DNA of 35,517 bases from Vulcanimicrobiota bacterium. GTDB lineage: Bacteria > Vulcanimicrobiota > Vulcanimicrobiia > Vulcanimicrobiales > Vulcanimicrobiaceae. Shown here one piece after another: positions 1 to 6,570 of the stretch. Numbering within the stretch: position 1 is the first letter of the stretch; each line of letters begins with the position of its first letter. The stretch covers positions 1-35,517 of the forward strand of contig JABEUX010000018.1 of assembly GCA_013044185.1 (NCBI GenBank), given 5' to 3'. A program made the translations under genes and the position numbers. The notes beneath the pieces were generated by a model that did no database searches, was not told the origin of the DNA, and saw only the letters and a program-made list of their open reading frames with translations.

Positions 1-297
1 CGGATCGCGATCGCGAGGGCGATCCTGCGCGACCCACGGATCTTGATCCTCGACGAGGCGACCAGCGCGCTCGATACCCACTCGGAGACGCTGATTGAGT
101 CGGCGCTCGATCGCTTGCTCCCCGGGAGGACGACGCTGATCGTCGCGCACCGCCTCTCGACGATCCGGCGTGCAGATCGTATTCTCTACTTCGCGCACGG
201 TCGGATCGCCGAATCGGGGACCCACGAGGAGTTGATGGCGCTCCACGGGGCCTATGCCGCACTCTACGAGGCCCAGTTCGCCGCGCACCGGGCATGA
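1..297 (+). CDS. ABC exporter ATPase, C-terminal end (partial)
   Basis: This is the last 98 codons of an ABC transporter nucleotide-binding domain; the gene starts before the window. Visible are the helix after the signature motif ([12 protein letters not shown]), Walker B with the D-loop ([12 protein letters not shown]), and the H-loop (IVAHRLST), followed by the usual GTHEEL segment and a short tail. This arrangement is typical of MsbA/multidrug-type exporters with fused membrane and ATPase domains, which move lipids, peptides or drugs across the inner membrane. The substrate cannot be told from this fragment. The reading frame ends at TGA 295-297, 56 bases before flgB, and there is no clear terminator between them, so read-through into the flagellar genes is possible. 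The ABC ATPase call is secure; the exporter subtype is inferred. Confidence 0.93.
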   Translation, partial: RIAIARAILRDPRILILDEATSALDTHSETLIESALDRLLPGRTTLIVAHRLSTIRRADRILYFAHGRIAESGTHEELMALHGAYAALYEAQFAAHRA

Positions 298-316
298 AGC
301 GGGGAGGGCTCGGAGC

Positions 317-344
317 TTAAGTTCCCAGGCGCGAACGCCGATAG
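317..344 (+). promoter_or_regulatory. possible sigma-28-like promoter before flgB
   Basis: TTAA at 317-320 lies 16 bases before GCCGATAG at 337-344, the same spacing as the stronger candidates before flgF, fliC and flaG. However, GCCGATAG runs into the flgB ribosome binding site (AGGAG 343-347), so a transcript starting about 7 bases downstream would be nearly leaderless. The match may be chance. Confidence 0.3.
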
Positions 345-353
345 GAGAAGACG

Positions 354-788
354 ATGGCAGAGATTCCAGGACTCTCGTTCGGTTCGACGGTCGCCGTCCT
401 CAAAGAGGGCTTGTCCGGCGCTGGCCTCGAGCAGACGCAGATTGCGAATAACATCGCCAACGTCAACACGCCAAACTATCGGCGCACGACGACCGATTTC
501 AAAGAACTGCTCGCCGAGTCGTTGGGTACGCCGCCTTCGACGACCGAGTTGCCGATGAAGACCAATAGCTCGCGACAGTTTGCAATTGGCGCCGGAGCGC
601 CGCCGAAGCCATTCGACCCGGTTCCCATCGTCGATACCGGAACGCAGATGCGCGTCGATCGTAGCAACGTCGATATCGATCAAGAGATGGCGCACCTCTC
701 GATGAATTCCGGATACGCTCAAGACATGGCGAAATTACTCCTGCAGCAGTACAACCGGTACTCCGAAGCGATCAAGGAACAACCGTAA
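354..788 (+). CDS. flgB: Flagellar basal-body rod protein FlgB
   Basis: FlgB is a proximal rod subunit of the flagellar basal body, exported by the flagellar type III system and assembled in the periplasm. The 144-residue length is normal for the family. The N-terminal rod signature is clear (QIANNIANVNTPNYRR, about residues 28-43), and the C-terminal helix holding the rod coiled coil is intact (MAKLLLQQYNRYSEAI). The ATG at 354 follows AGGAG at 343-347 with good spacing. flgC begins two bases after the stop, so the two are translated together, and fliE follows. This flgB-flgC-fliE order is widely conserved. The call rests on sequence signature and gene order. Confidence 0.97.
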   Translation: MAEIPGLSFGSTVAVLKEGLSGAGLEQTQIANNIANVNTPNYRRTTTDFKELLAESLGTPPSTTELPMKTNSSRQFAIGAGAPPKPFDPVPIVDTGTQMRVDRSNVDIDQEMAHLSMNSGYAQDMAKLLLQQYNRYSEAIKEQP

Positions 789-789
789 T

Positions 790-1239
790 ATGGGCTTTTA
801 TACCGCGATCGATATCAGCGCCTCGGGGCTTTCGGCGGAACGGTTAGCGATGGACGTCATCGCCAACAACATCGCCAACGCCAACACGACGCTCACGCCG
901 CAGGGCGGCGCGTTCAAACGGCAGTTGGTGGTCTTCGCACAGAAGCCCGATCCGACGACGCAATCGAGCAGCGATCCGTTCAACCCGTTCCACACCTCGA
1001 ACCCCGGCCAAGCTGGCGTCGAGGTACTCGGTATCACGCAAGATCAGTCGCCGGATCGTTTGGTCTTCGATCCAGGCAATCCGCAGGCCGATGCTCGCGG
1101 GTACGTGCACTATCCCAACGTCCAAGTCGTCAAAGAGATGGTCGACATGATGGCCGCCTCGCGTGCCTATCAGGCGAATGTCGCCGCGATCAAAGAGACG
1201 CGTTTGATGAATAGTGCCGAAATCGGCCTCCTCAGCTAG
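790..1239 (+). CDS. flgC: Flagellar basal-body rod protein FlgC
   Basis: FlgC is the second proximal rod subunit, in the same export and assembly pathway as FlgB. The 149-residue protein begins with the rod-family N-terminus (MGFYTAIDISASGL, then RLAMDVIANNIANANT) and ends with the conserved C-terminal motif region (YVHYPNVQVVKEMVDMMAASRAYQANV), both hallmarks of FlgC. A purine-rich AAGGAAC within the end of flgB (about 775-781) can serve as the ribosome binding site, and the start lies one base past the flgB stop, so coupling is likely. No anomaly is visible. Confidence 0.97.
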   Translation: MGFYTAIDISASGLSAERLAMDVIANNIANANTTLTPQGGAFKRQLVVFAQKPDPTTQSSSDPFNPFHTSNPGQAGVEVLGITQDQSPDRLVFDPGNPQADARGYVHYPNVQVVKEMVDMMAASRAYQANVAAIKETRLMNSAEIGLLS

Positions 1240-1259
1240 CGGTTCGTAAGGAGCTTCGT

Positions 1260-1604
1260 ATGGATATCAAGAGCTACGCCGATGCCGTGCGTCACGTTCT
1301 CCCCGGAACCTTCGTTCCCGACGTCACGCCGGGTGGCGGCGGCGGGGCGCCGAGCGCGACCCCCGAGGTCGCTCCGGTCGCCGGCGGTTCGTTCAAGAAC
1401 GCCGTGAAATCATTTTTAACCGGCGTGAACGACAAGATGGCGACCTCGGATCATCTGACGACACAGCTCGCCGCCGGAGAGATCCATAACAGCGGGAAAG
1501 TGATCACCTCGGTCGAGGAGGCGAATCTCGCCTTTCAATTCACGCTCGCGGTACGCAATAAACTTTTGAGCGCGTACCAAGAGATCCAACAGATGCAGGT
1601 CTAG
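1260..1604 (+). CDS. fliE: Flagellar hook-basal body protein FliE
   Basis: FliE links the MS ring (FliF) to the rod and is one of the first export substrates. The protein has 114 residues, typical for FliE. A glycine/proline-rich N-terminal part (about residues 20-45) is followed by the conserved C-terminal region, including KVITSVEEANLAFQFTLAVRNKLLSAYQEI, where FliE proteins are most alike. TAAGGAG at about 1248-1254 is a good ribosome binding site for the ATG at 1260. fliE is the last gene of the first flagellar unit here; a hairpin follows at 1661-1703. fliF, fliG and the export genes that often come next are not in this window. Confidence 0.95.
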   Translation: MDIKSYADAVRHVLPGTFVPDVTPGGGGGAPSATPEVAPVAGGSFKNAVKSFLTGVNDKMATSDHLTTQLAAGEIHNSGKVITSVEEANLAFQFTLAVRNKLLSAYQEIQQMQV

Positions 1605-1660
1605 CGGGCAATCCTCCCGCCGTTTTCGCAGCCCTAACGCGCGTCGCTCCAGAGATCGAG

Positions 1661-1703
1661 ATCCTCAAAACCCCCGTTCGTATACAAACGGGGGTTTGAG
1701 GAT
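1661..1703. terminator. long hairpin, probable two-way terminator
   Basis: The arms 1661-1678 and 1686-1703 form an almost perfect inverted repeat (about 17 base pairs, one bulged A) with core CCCCCGTT / AACGGGGG and A and T runs on the outer sides of the core. It sits between the end of fliE and the end of the converging CPBP gene (stop at 1736), where a bidirectional terminator is expected. There is no long U run after the full stem, so the strength is uncertain. CCCTAACG occurs on both sides (1632-1639 and 1711-1718). Confidence 0.7.
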
Positions 1704-1735
1704 GTGGGGGCCCTAACGGAACTTCGGCCGTTCCC

Positions 1736-2404
1736 TTATCGCACATGCTGAAAAATGATAAGATTCGTAGCGACTGTCATAAGATCATAAACATAGTGAG
1801 ATATTAATGTTACTCCGAGCGATTTGAATCGGTAGCGCAGCCACGTCCAAATAGTAATGATAGGAACCAGCATTAAATCGCTTGTGAAATGGTAGCCGAA
1901 AAATATTGCTCCAGCGATAATCGCGCCAGCTAAGCCGAGATATTGCTGAAGACGGGTCTGAAGCCAAACGTGAAATATCATCTCTTCGACAAATGGGGCG
2001 GTTGGGATCAAAAAGATAAGCGGTGCAACCGTGTCTCCTCGAAAAAAATAATCGTGCAAGGGCGTATGCGACGACGAACTGAAGGCAACAGCTATCATCA
2101 ACTGAGCAAGCCACCATAACAAGCAGGGCACGACACCTAGAACGATTATTTGCTTAACCGTCAGATCGCCAACGACGAGCTTTTTGAACCCTTTAAAGTT
2201 AAAGATCGTTATCGCTGCGAGTGGCATCGTAAGCGTTAAGTTATAGGAAACAAAGATTGCTACGGGGACGCTCAAACCACCGTATCTGAACCCGTAAAGC
2301 GCAAGGTAAAGGAACCAACCAGCCACTACAACGAGGCCAACCCTCGTTGTAGTGACAAATTTTAGGAACGGCGCCTCTGCGCTTGACGTCGATAGGCCAT
2401 TCAC
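1736..2404 (-). CDS. CPBP (Abi/CaaX-like) family membrane protein
   Basis: A 222-residue hydrophobic protein with about six membrane segments. It carries the CPBP glutamic-protease motif set: paired glutamates E140-E141 (VEEMIF), FxxxH at 168-172 (FFGYH) and HxxxD at 203-207 (HYVYD). These residues form the intramembrane active site in this family, which includes CaaX-type proteases and immunity proteins found beside bacteriocin genes. The first motif is usually EExxxR; here the arginine position is His145, an unusual change that may alter activity. The gene runs against the flagellar genes, is richer in A/T than they are, and lies 24 bases downstream of the 209-residue unknown gene, so the two probably form an operon. 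Whether it processes, protects against or is unrelated to that neighbour is not shown. Confidence 0.75.
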   Translation of the reverse strand: MNGLSTSSAEAPFLKFVTTTRVGLVVVAGWFLYLALYGFRYGGLSVPVAIFVSYNLTLTMPLAAITIFNFKGFKKLVVGDLTVKQIIVLGVVPCLLWWLAQLMIAVAFSSSSHTPLHDYFFRGDTVAPLIFLIPTAPFVEEMIFHVWLQTRLQQYLGLAGAIIAGAIFFGYHFTSDLMLVPIITIWTWLRYRFKSLGVTLISHYVYDLMTVATNLIIFQHVR

Positions 2405-2428
2405 AATACGCTGAAGGCGATCGTAAAG

Positions 2429-3058
2429 CTATGCCGTTTGGTCGAACAGAGCGCCGGACGTACCGGAGGCCGAAATACCAGAGAGAATTATCGAGAAGAA
2501 GCCTGGGACGACGCTCGCAACTCCCTTAGCCATCGCATCCTGCATAAGGCTGTTGATTGTCGCTTGATCGGCCGCTGACAACGCCCCTGCGGATATCGAC
2601 GATCCAGGAACTCTGGACGCGCCTTCAATCGGCGGCATCGGTGGGTCACCACCAGCGTCATTTTTCATCGCTTTGATTGCGGCCTGGCCAGCCGTTCGTA
2701 AAATCGTCATGATCCGCCCGCCGTACTTACCCATAATGTAGCTGACTCCGGCGACGGCAGCGGGATTTTTCTTAAACTGGTTATTTACCCAGTTATATGC
2801 CTTCTCAATGGCCTTAACGATCGGATTGTTGGCAATGCCCCCGCCAGTCGGAGTCGGGGTTGCCGGCGCACCACTGTAGGTGACAATGATTCCGCTTCCG
2901 CCGGAAGAGGGAGGGTTGGATGGGAAATTTCCGATCGTGCATATGGGCTGATTAGTGGGATCGCCTGGGGTGGATGAGCAGGCTGGGCCAACGAGTGCCA
3001 TTTTCGTGAATCCATTCAAAAATACGTGTTGTAAATTAAGGAAGTGTCCCCTTGACAT
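2429..3058 (-). CDS. unknown protein, Pro/Gly-rich linker plus hydrophobic C-terminus
   Basis: No family is recognised. The longest frame gives 209 residues; a second start at ATG 2999-3001 (MALVGPAC) gives 190. Neither has a strong ribosome binding site. The N-terminal part carries two cysteines (C27 and C40 in the long form), then a Ser/Pro/Thr/Gly-rich linker (about 45-75). Next comes an Asn/Lys/Ala-rich helical part (ending near 135) and a glycine/alanine/serine-rich hydrophobic C-terminal stretch (GFFSIILSGISASGTSG). There is no classical signal peptide. Its position just before a CPBP gene resembles bacteriocin/immunity arrangements, since small Gly/Ala-rich hydrophobic peptides are common there, but 190-209 residues is long for a bacteriocin. 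The function is open. Its base composition differs from the flanking flagellar genes, suggesting acquisition. Confidence 0.6.
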   Translation of the reverse strand: MSRGHFLNLQHVFLNGFTKMALVGPACSSTPGDPTNQPICTIGNFPSNPPSSGGSGIIVTYSGAPATPTPTGGGIANNPIVKAIEKAYNWVNNQFKKNPAAVAGVSYIMGKYGGRIMTILRTAGQAAIKAMKNDAGGDPPMPPIEGASRVPGSSISAGALSAADQATINSLMQDAMAKGVASVVPGFFSIILSGISASGTSGALFDQTA

Positions 3059-3081
3059 TCATGATCCATCGAACCAAGGGG
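3048..3081. repeat. inverted repeat over the 5' end of the unknown gene
   Basis: CCCCTTG (3048-3054) and CAAGGGG (3075-3081) are perfect inverted copies separated by 20 bases. They straddle the upstream ATG (3058) of the reverse-strand gene, so the site could be an operator or a leader hairpin. If it is an operator, the shorter start at 3001 becomes more likely. Confidence 0.4.
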
Positions 3082-3622
3082 CGTGCGATTACCGCTCAGC
3101 CGCGTCGCCCGCGACGCCAAGCGGCCCAGCGTGAAAAGCCGGGGCACTCGCCCTTTTTACCAGAGGTTTACACTACGCGCGCCGACCTTTCGCGCACCGC
3201 TCGGCCATGCTCCCCGCCGTTTGCCCACAAACGCACGTTTGTGGCGGCTCAAAAGCAAGTAAGCGCGCGGAAAGCCCGTCATAGCGTCGCGCACGTGCAA
3301 TCGCGACCCGCGATCCATTCGGCTGTCGTATCGCTCGACCAACGGTCGATTCGGATCGCTAGGGTTTGGCGAACAGCGTGAAGCTCGACCGATGCTCGAT
3401 TTTGCACTCCCGAATATCGCAGAGGGCGACCGGAAGCCACGTCGGGCTCCGCAGCGAATCCCGCCGGCCCACCGTCAGGGCCCACGGCGGCTAAAATCCC
3501 GCCTCTTTTTCGCCGATAGAAGAAGTGAACGCGGCTGGACGACCTCTCGCACGGGGGCGGGGCCGCGGGTTGAACCTGATCGATTGATGGTTCGACCATG
3601 ATACAGAACACCGAATCCGTGC
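3059..3622. other. gene-free stretch with palindromes between the insert and flgF
   Basis: No convincing gene lies here. The forward frame at 3052-3381 has biased, Arg-rich content, no ribosome binding site and no recognisable domain. The stretch holds three compact perfect palindromes: 3225-3244 (CCACAAACG arms, CA centre), 3300-3314 (ATCGCG arms, ACC loop) and 3335-3349 (TCGACC arms, AAC loop). The sigma-28-like promoter at 3492-3519 follows. A small RNA or regulator-binding region is possible; nothing proves either. Confidence 0.5.
3492..3519 (+). promoter_or_regulatory. sigma-28 (FliA/SigD)-like promoter before flgF
   Basis: TAAA at 3492-3495, a 16-base spacer, then GCCGATAG at 3512-3519. 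This fits the known FliA/SigD pattern (TAAA, 14-16 bases, GCCGATAA/T) in seven of eight positions of the downstream box. It lies about 120 bases before the flgF start and outside any gene. Confidence 0.7.
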
Positions 3623-3628
3623 GGAGGG
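3623..3628 (+). promoter_or_regulatory. flgF: ribosome binding site that sets a TTG start for flgF
   Basis: GGAGGG at 3623-3628 lies eight bases before TTG 3637-3639. This TTG gives the usual family N-terminus (VRGLYTSASGM), whereas the in-frame ATG at 3598 would add 13 unusual residues ahead of it and has no good site. Confidence 0.8.
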
Positions 3629-3636
3629 TCTTTGTA

Positions 3637-4434
3637 TTGGTACGCGGTCTTTATACCTCGGCGAGCGGGATGCTCGTCGCCCAGCAACTCGCCGACACGG
3701 TGGCGAATAACCTCGCCAACGTCAACACTAATGGCTTCAAACAGACGTTGCTGGAGATTCAATCCGCCCCGACGCTCGACATCTACCGTTTGCAGACCGA
3801 TCCGGGTCCGCGAACGGGGAAGAACGCGCTCCCGGGCGTCCCCGTCGCCGCGCAGGTCGGGCAACTCGGCACTGGCGCGTGGGTCTACGATACCCCTGAG
3901 ACCTTCTCGCAAGGCCCGCTGCAGGCGACCGGAAATCCGTACGATCTCGCACTCGGTGGAACGAACGCGTTTTTCAACGTGCAGACGCCTCAGGGGGTCC
4001 GCTACACGCGCGACGGCCAATTCACGGTCAATCCCAACGGCAATCTGGTAACGATGGACGGCAACTTGGTCCTCGGCCAAAATGGCCCGATTCAGGTGCA
4101 GCAACAGCAGGGCGCGGTCACCGTCGGCCCCGACGGGACGGTTTCGCAGAACGGTATCACGATCGATCGCCTCGCACTTACGCAATTCAATAATCTCGTC
4201 GGCCTGCGCAAGCAAGGCAATAATCTGTTCGTCAATACCGGCAACGCGCAACCGCAAGCAACCGCGAATGCGACGGTCATTCAAGGGTCGCTTGAGAAGA
4301 GCAACTCCAACGTCGTGCGGTCGATGGTCGATCTTATCGTCGCCGAGCGCTGGTTCGATTCGAACTCCAAGTCGGTAACAATCCAAGATCAAACTACTCA
4401 GCTGGCGATTCAAGGCGTCGGCACCACGCCATAA
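3637..4434 (+). CDS. flgF: Flagellar rod protein FlgF (FlgG-like)
   Basis: A 265-residue rod protein of the FlgF/FlgG/FlgE family, forming part of the flagellar rod. It opens with VRGLYTSASGMLVAQQ and the rod signature TVANNLANVNTNGFKQ, has the central TRDGQFTVNPNGNLVT segment, and ends with the conserved SNSNVVRSMVDLIVAERWFDSNSK region. It is shorter and more divergent than the FlgG encoded next, and its place directly before flgG is the usual flgF position, hence the name. The TTG start at 3637 is chosen because of the well-placed GGAGGG. It is the first gene of the long flagellar operon and is probably transcribed from the promoter at 3492-3519. FlgG-paralogue is an alternative label. Confidence 0.9.
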   Translation: MVRGLYTSASGMLVAQQLADTVANNLANVNTNGFKQTLLEIQSAPTLDIYRLQTDPGPRTGKNALPGVPVAAQVGQLGTGAWVYDTPETFSQGPLQATGNPYDLALGGTNAFFNVQTPQGVRYTRDGQFTVNPNGNLVTMDGNLVLGQNGPIQVQQQQGAVTVGPDGTVSQNGITIDRLALTQFNNLVGLRKQGNNLFVNTGNAQPQATANATVIQGSLEKSNSNVVRSMVDLIVAERWFDSNSKSVTIQDQTTQLAIQGVGTTP

Positions 4435-4455
4435 CGGAGAGAGGCAACTTCTATC

Positions 4456-5244
4456 ATGATGCGAGCGCTCTATACGGCCGCCAGCGGGATGATCGCCCAA
4501 CAATACAATATGGACACGATCTCCAATAACTTAGCGAACGTCGATACCACGGGCTTCCGTCGTAACGTCGCGCACTTCCAGGATCTGGTCTACCAGCAAA
4601 TCCAGGCACCGGGTGCGCCGATTGGCGCCTCGATCGTTCCGGTCGGTCAGCAGGTTGGTTTGGGCGTGAAGGTCGGCTCCTCGGAGAAAGTCTTCACCCA
4701 AGGCTCGTTGCAGCAGACCGGCAACCCGCTCGACGTGGCGATCCAGGGAGATGGTTTTTTCCAGGTGACGCTTCCCGACGGCACGACCGGCTACACGCGC
4801 GATGGCTCGTTTAAGGTCGATGCGAATGGCGCGGTCGTCACCGCGGACGGCTACTTCGTCCAGCCGCAGATCACGATTCCGGCGAATGCGACCTCGGTGC
4901 AGATCGGGCAGGACGGCACGGTGACCGCCCTCGTTCCCGGCAGCGCGATTCCGCAGCAACTCGGGCAGCTCACCCTCGCTCGTTTCGTCAACAATGCCGG
5001 GCTCTCGCCGATCGGCGGACAGAATATTTACACGCAGACGGCAGCGAGCGGCCCTCCGGTCGTGACCCAGCCCGAACTCAACGGTGCCGGCTCGCTCCAG
5101 AGCGGCTACCTCGAGAACTCGAACGTTCAGGTCGTGAACGAAATCGTGAATATGATCGTCTCGCAACGCGCGTTTGAAGCAAACTCCAAGGCGATCACTG
5201 CCTCGGACCAGATGCTTCAGACGGCGAATAATTTGGTGCAGTAA
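4456..5244 (+). CDS. flgG: Flagellar distal rod protein FlgG
   Basis: FlgG forms the distal rod that crosses the P and L rings. The 262 residues match the usual FlgG length of about 260. The N-terminus (MMRALYTAASGM, MDTISNNLANVDTTGFRR), the GYTRDGSFKVDANGAVVTADG stretch in the middle and the C-terminal LENSNVQVVNEIVNMIVSQRAFEANSKAI region are canonical. GGAGAGAGG at about 4435-4443 is the ribosome binding site; the second ATG (4459) is as likely as the first. The gene sits 21 bases after flgF and six bases before flgA. No anomaly is seen. Confidence 0.97.
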   Translation: MMRALYTAASGMIAQQYNMDTISNNLANVDTTGFRRNVAHFQDLVYQQIQAPGAPIGASIVPVGQQVGLGVKVGSSEKVFTQGSLQQTGNPLDVAIQGDGFFQVTLPDGTTGYTRDGSFKVDANGAVVTADGYFVQPQITIPANATSVQIGQDGTVTALVPGSAIPQQLGQLTLARFVNNAGLSPIGGQNIYTQTAASGPPVVTQPELNGAGSLQSGYLENSNVQVVNEIVNMIVSQRAFEANSKAITASDQMLQTANNLVQ

Positions 5245-5249
5245 CGAAC

Positions 5250-5966
5250 GTGCGCACCGTGCTCGTTGGATGTATGCTGCTCCTGTCGGTCCTCCATGCG
5301 CGACCGGCAGCGGCAGCATACTCCCACGCGCAGCGCATCCCCGCCGCCGAACTCGCGGCGCTCGCTCGTGCGGCGATCGCTCGGCTGCCCCACGGTGCCG
5401 ATATCGCCTATCTTCCCGTCTCGGCGCTCTCCGACCAGTTCGTCGATCTCGGCCGCGTCTCGCTGCATCTGCGCTCGCCGCTGGTAACCTCGGCGTACGT
5501 GAACGTCCCAATCGCGATCGATCTCAACGGGCACTTCTTGCGTACCGTTTTCGTCGGCTATCGCATCCAGCATTACGTCATGGCGGCGACGGCCTCGCAC
5601 GATCTGGCTCCAGGAACCGTTCTTTCAGCGCAGGATCTGAAGATGGCGATGGTGCCCTTTAGCGGTCTTCCGCTCAACGGAACGAAGGTGCTCGTCGGTC
5701 GGCAGATTATCGCGCCGGTCCGTGCGGGGCAACCGATCGCCATCGAACAGACCCTGGTGAACGAGATCGTCCGCGCCGGGATGAGCTGCGTCCTCGTGAT
5801 TCGCGACCATGGCGTCTCGCTCGTCGCCGACGTCATCGCTCGCAGCAGCGGTGGGCTCGGCGATCAGGTCTCGCTCTATAATCCCGAAACCAATAAATTA
5901 CTCTCCGGCACGGTAGTCGGGCCGGATCGCGTCGAACTCGATCTCTCCGGAGGAGATGGACGATGA
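5250..5966 (+). CDS. flgA: P-ring assembly chaperone FlgA
   Basis: FlgA is a periplasmic chaperone that helps FlgI form the P ring. The 238-residue protein starts at GTG 5250 with a clear signal peptide (VLVGCMLLLSVLHARPAAA). The C-terminal half is the SAF-like FlgA domain (about 110-235). It carries the family's DLAPGTVLSAQDLKM, GRQIIAPVRAGQPI and NPETNKLLSGTVVGPDRVEL segments. The N-terminal half is weakly conserved, as in the family. It begins five bases after flgG, and its last four bases overlap the flgH start (ATGA), implying translational coupling. Identity is supported by the domain and by its place beside flgH and flgI. Confidence 0.93.
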   Translation: MRTVLVGCMLLLSVLHARPAAAAYSHAQRIPAAELAALARAAIARLPHGADIAYLPVSALSDQFVDLGRVSLHLRSPLVTSAYVNVPIAIDLNGHFLRTVFVGYRIQHYVMAATASHDLAPGTVLSAQDLKMAMVPFSGLPLNGTKVLVGRQIIAPVRAGQPIAIEQTLVNEIVRAGMSCVLVIRDHGVSLVADVIARSSGGLGDQVSLYNPETNKLLSGTVVGPDRVELDLSGGDGR

Positions 5967-6568
5967 ACCGAATGATTCGTAAGCTCGCGCTCGTTGGGCT
6001 CTGCCTCTCGCTCGTACCTGCGAGCGCGCTCGCAGGCTCGCTCTACGTGCCCGCACCGGCGCCGGCGGGCCCGGGGCATCCGTTGCAGTTGGGCCCCGAT
6101 CATCGCGCCTCGCAGATCGGCGACCTCGTCTACGTCGTCTACGATTTTAGCGTGGCGAGCAATAGTTCGAATATCGTCAACAACAGCAAGACCGCGAGTC
6201 TCGGATATCCCGGCGCAACGGGAAACCTTGCGTTGGCCTTCCTACGCATCCCCACCTCGATCGGAGGTTCGTCGCAAGTGCAGTCGCAGACGCAGCATAC
6301 CGGGCAGAACAGCTTCGTTTCGGCGATGATGGCGACGGTGACCAACGTGCTGCCGAGCGGGGTCCTGCAGATCGAGGGCAACCAAGGCCTCACTGTCAAC
6401 GGGAGCGCGCAGGTATTGCACGTGATCGGCTACGTTCGCCCCGAAGATATCGATTCGACCGACCAGGTGTTGAGTTCGCGCATCGCCGACGTTCAGGCAA
6501 CCTTCTCGGGGAATTTCCAGGAGGGCCATAAGGGGCTCATCCGTAAGCTGTTGGATTTCCTTTTCTAG
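5963..6568 (+). CDS. flgH: Flagellar L-ring protein FlgH, no evident lipobox
   Basis: FlgH forms the L ring in the outer membrane. The 201-residue protein shows the family core: RASQIGDLVYVVYDFSV (normally GDi.tv.i...a), the central LPSGVLQIEGNQGLTVN segment, and the C-terminal VRPEDIDSTDQVLSSRIADVQATFSG region. Known FlgH proteins are usually lipoproteins with a lipobox cysteine near residue 20. Here the signal peptide ends in SALA-GS, which looks like ordinary signal peptidase cleavage. The only cysteine (LVGLCLSL, residue 14) lies inside the hydrophobic core without a good lipobox. This suggests an L ring attached without a lipid anchor. It overlaps flgA by four bases and precedes flgI by two. 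Confidence 0.92.
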   Translation: MNRMIRKLALVGLCLSLVPASALAGSLYVPAPAPAGPGHPLQLGPDHRASQIGDLVYVVYDFSVASNSSNIVNNSKTASLGYPGATGNLALAFLRIPTSIGGSSQVQSQTQHTGQNSFVSAMMATVTNVLPSGVLQIEGNQGLTVNGSAQVLHVIGYVRPEDIDSTDQVLSSRIADVQATFSGNFQEGHKGLIRKLLDFLF

Positions 6569-6570
6569 CC

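Noticed and set aside
2785-3015. 76-codon reverse frame overlapping the unknown gene
   Set aside because: It lies in another frame of the same strand, with Pro/Arg-rich content and no better start signal than the longer frame.
3052-3381. 109-codon forward frame in the gene-free stretch
   Set aside because: No ribosome binding site, Arg/His-rich random-looking content, and palindromes run through it.
3475-4503. 342-codon reverse frame over flgF
   Set aside because: It lies opposite a clear flagellar gene, has the Arg/Asp/Leu-rich make-up of antisense frames in high-GC DNA, and shows no domain.
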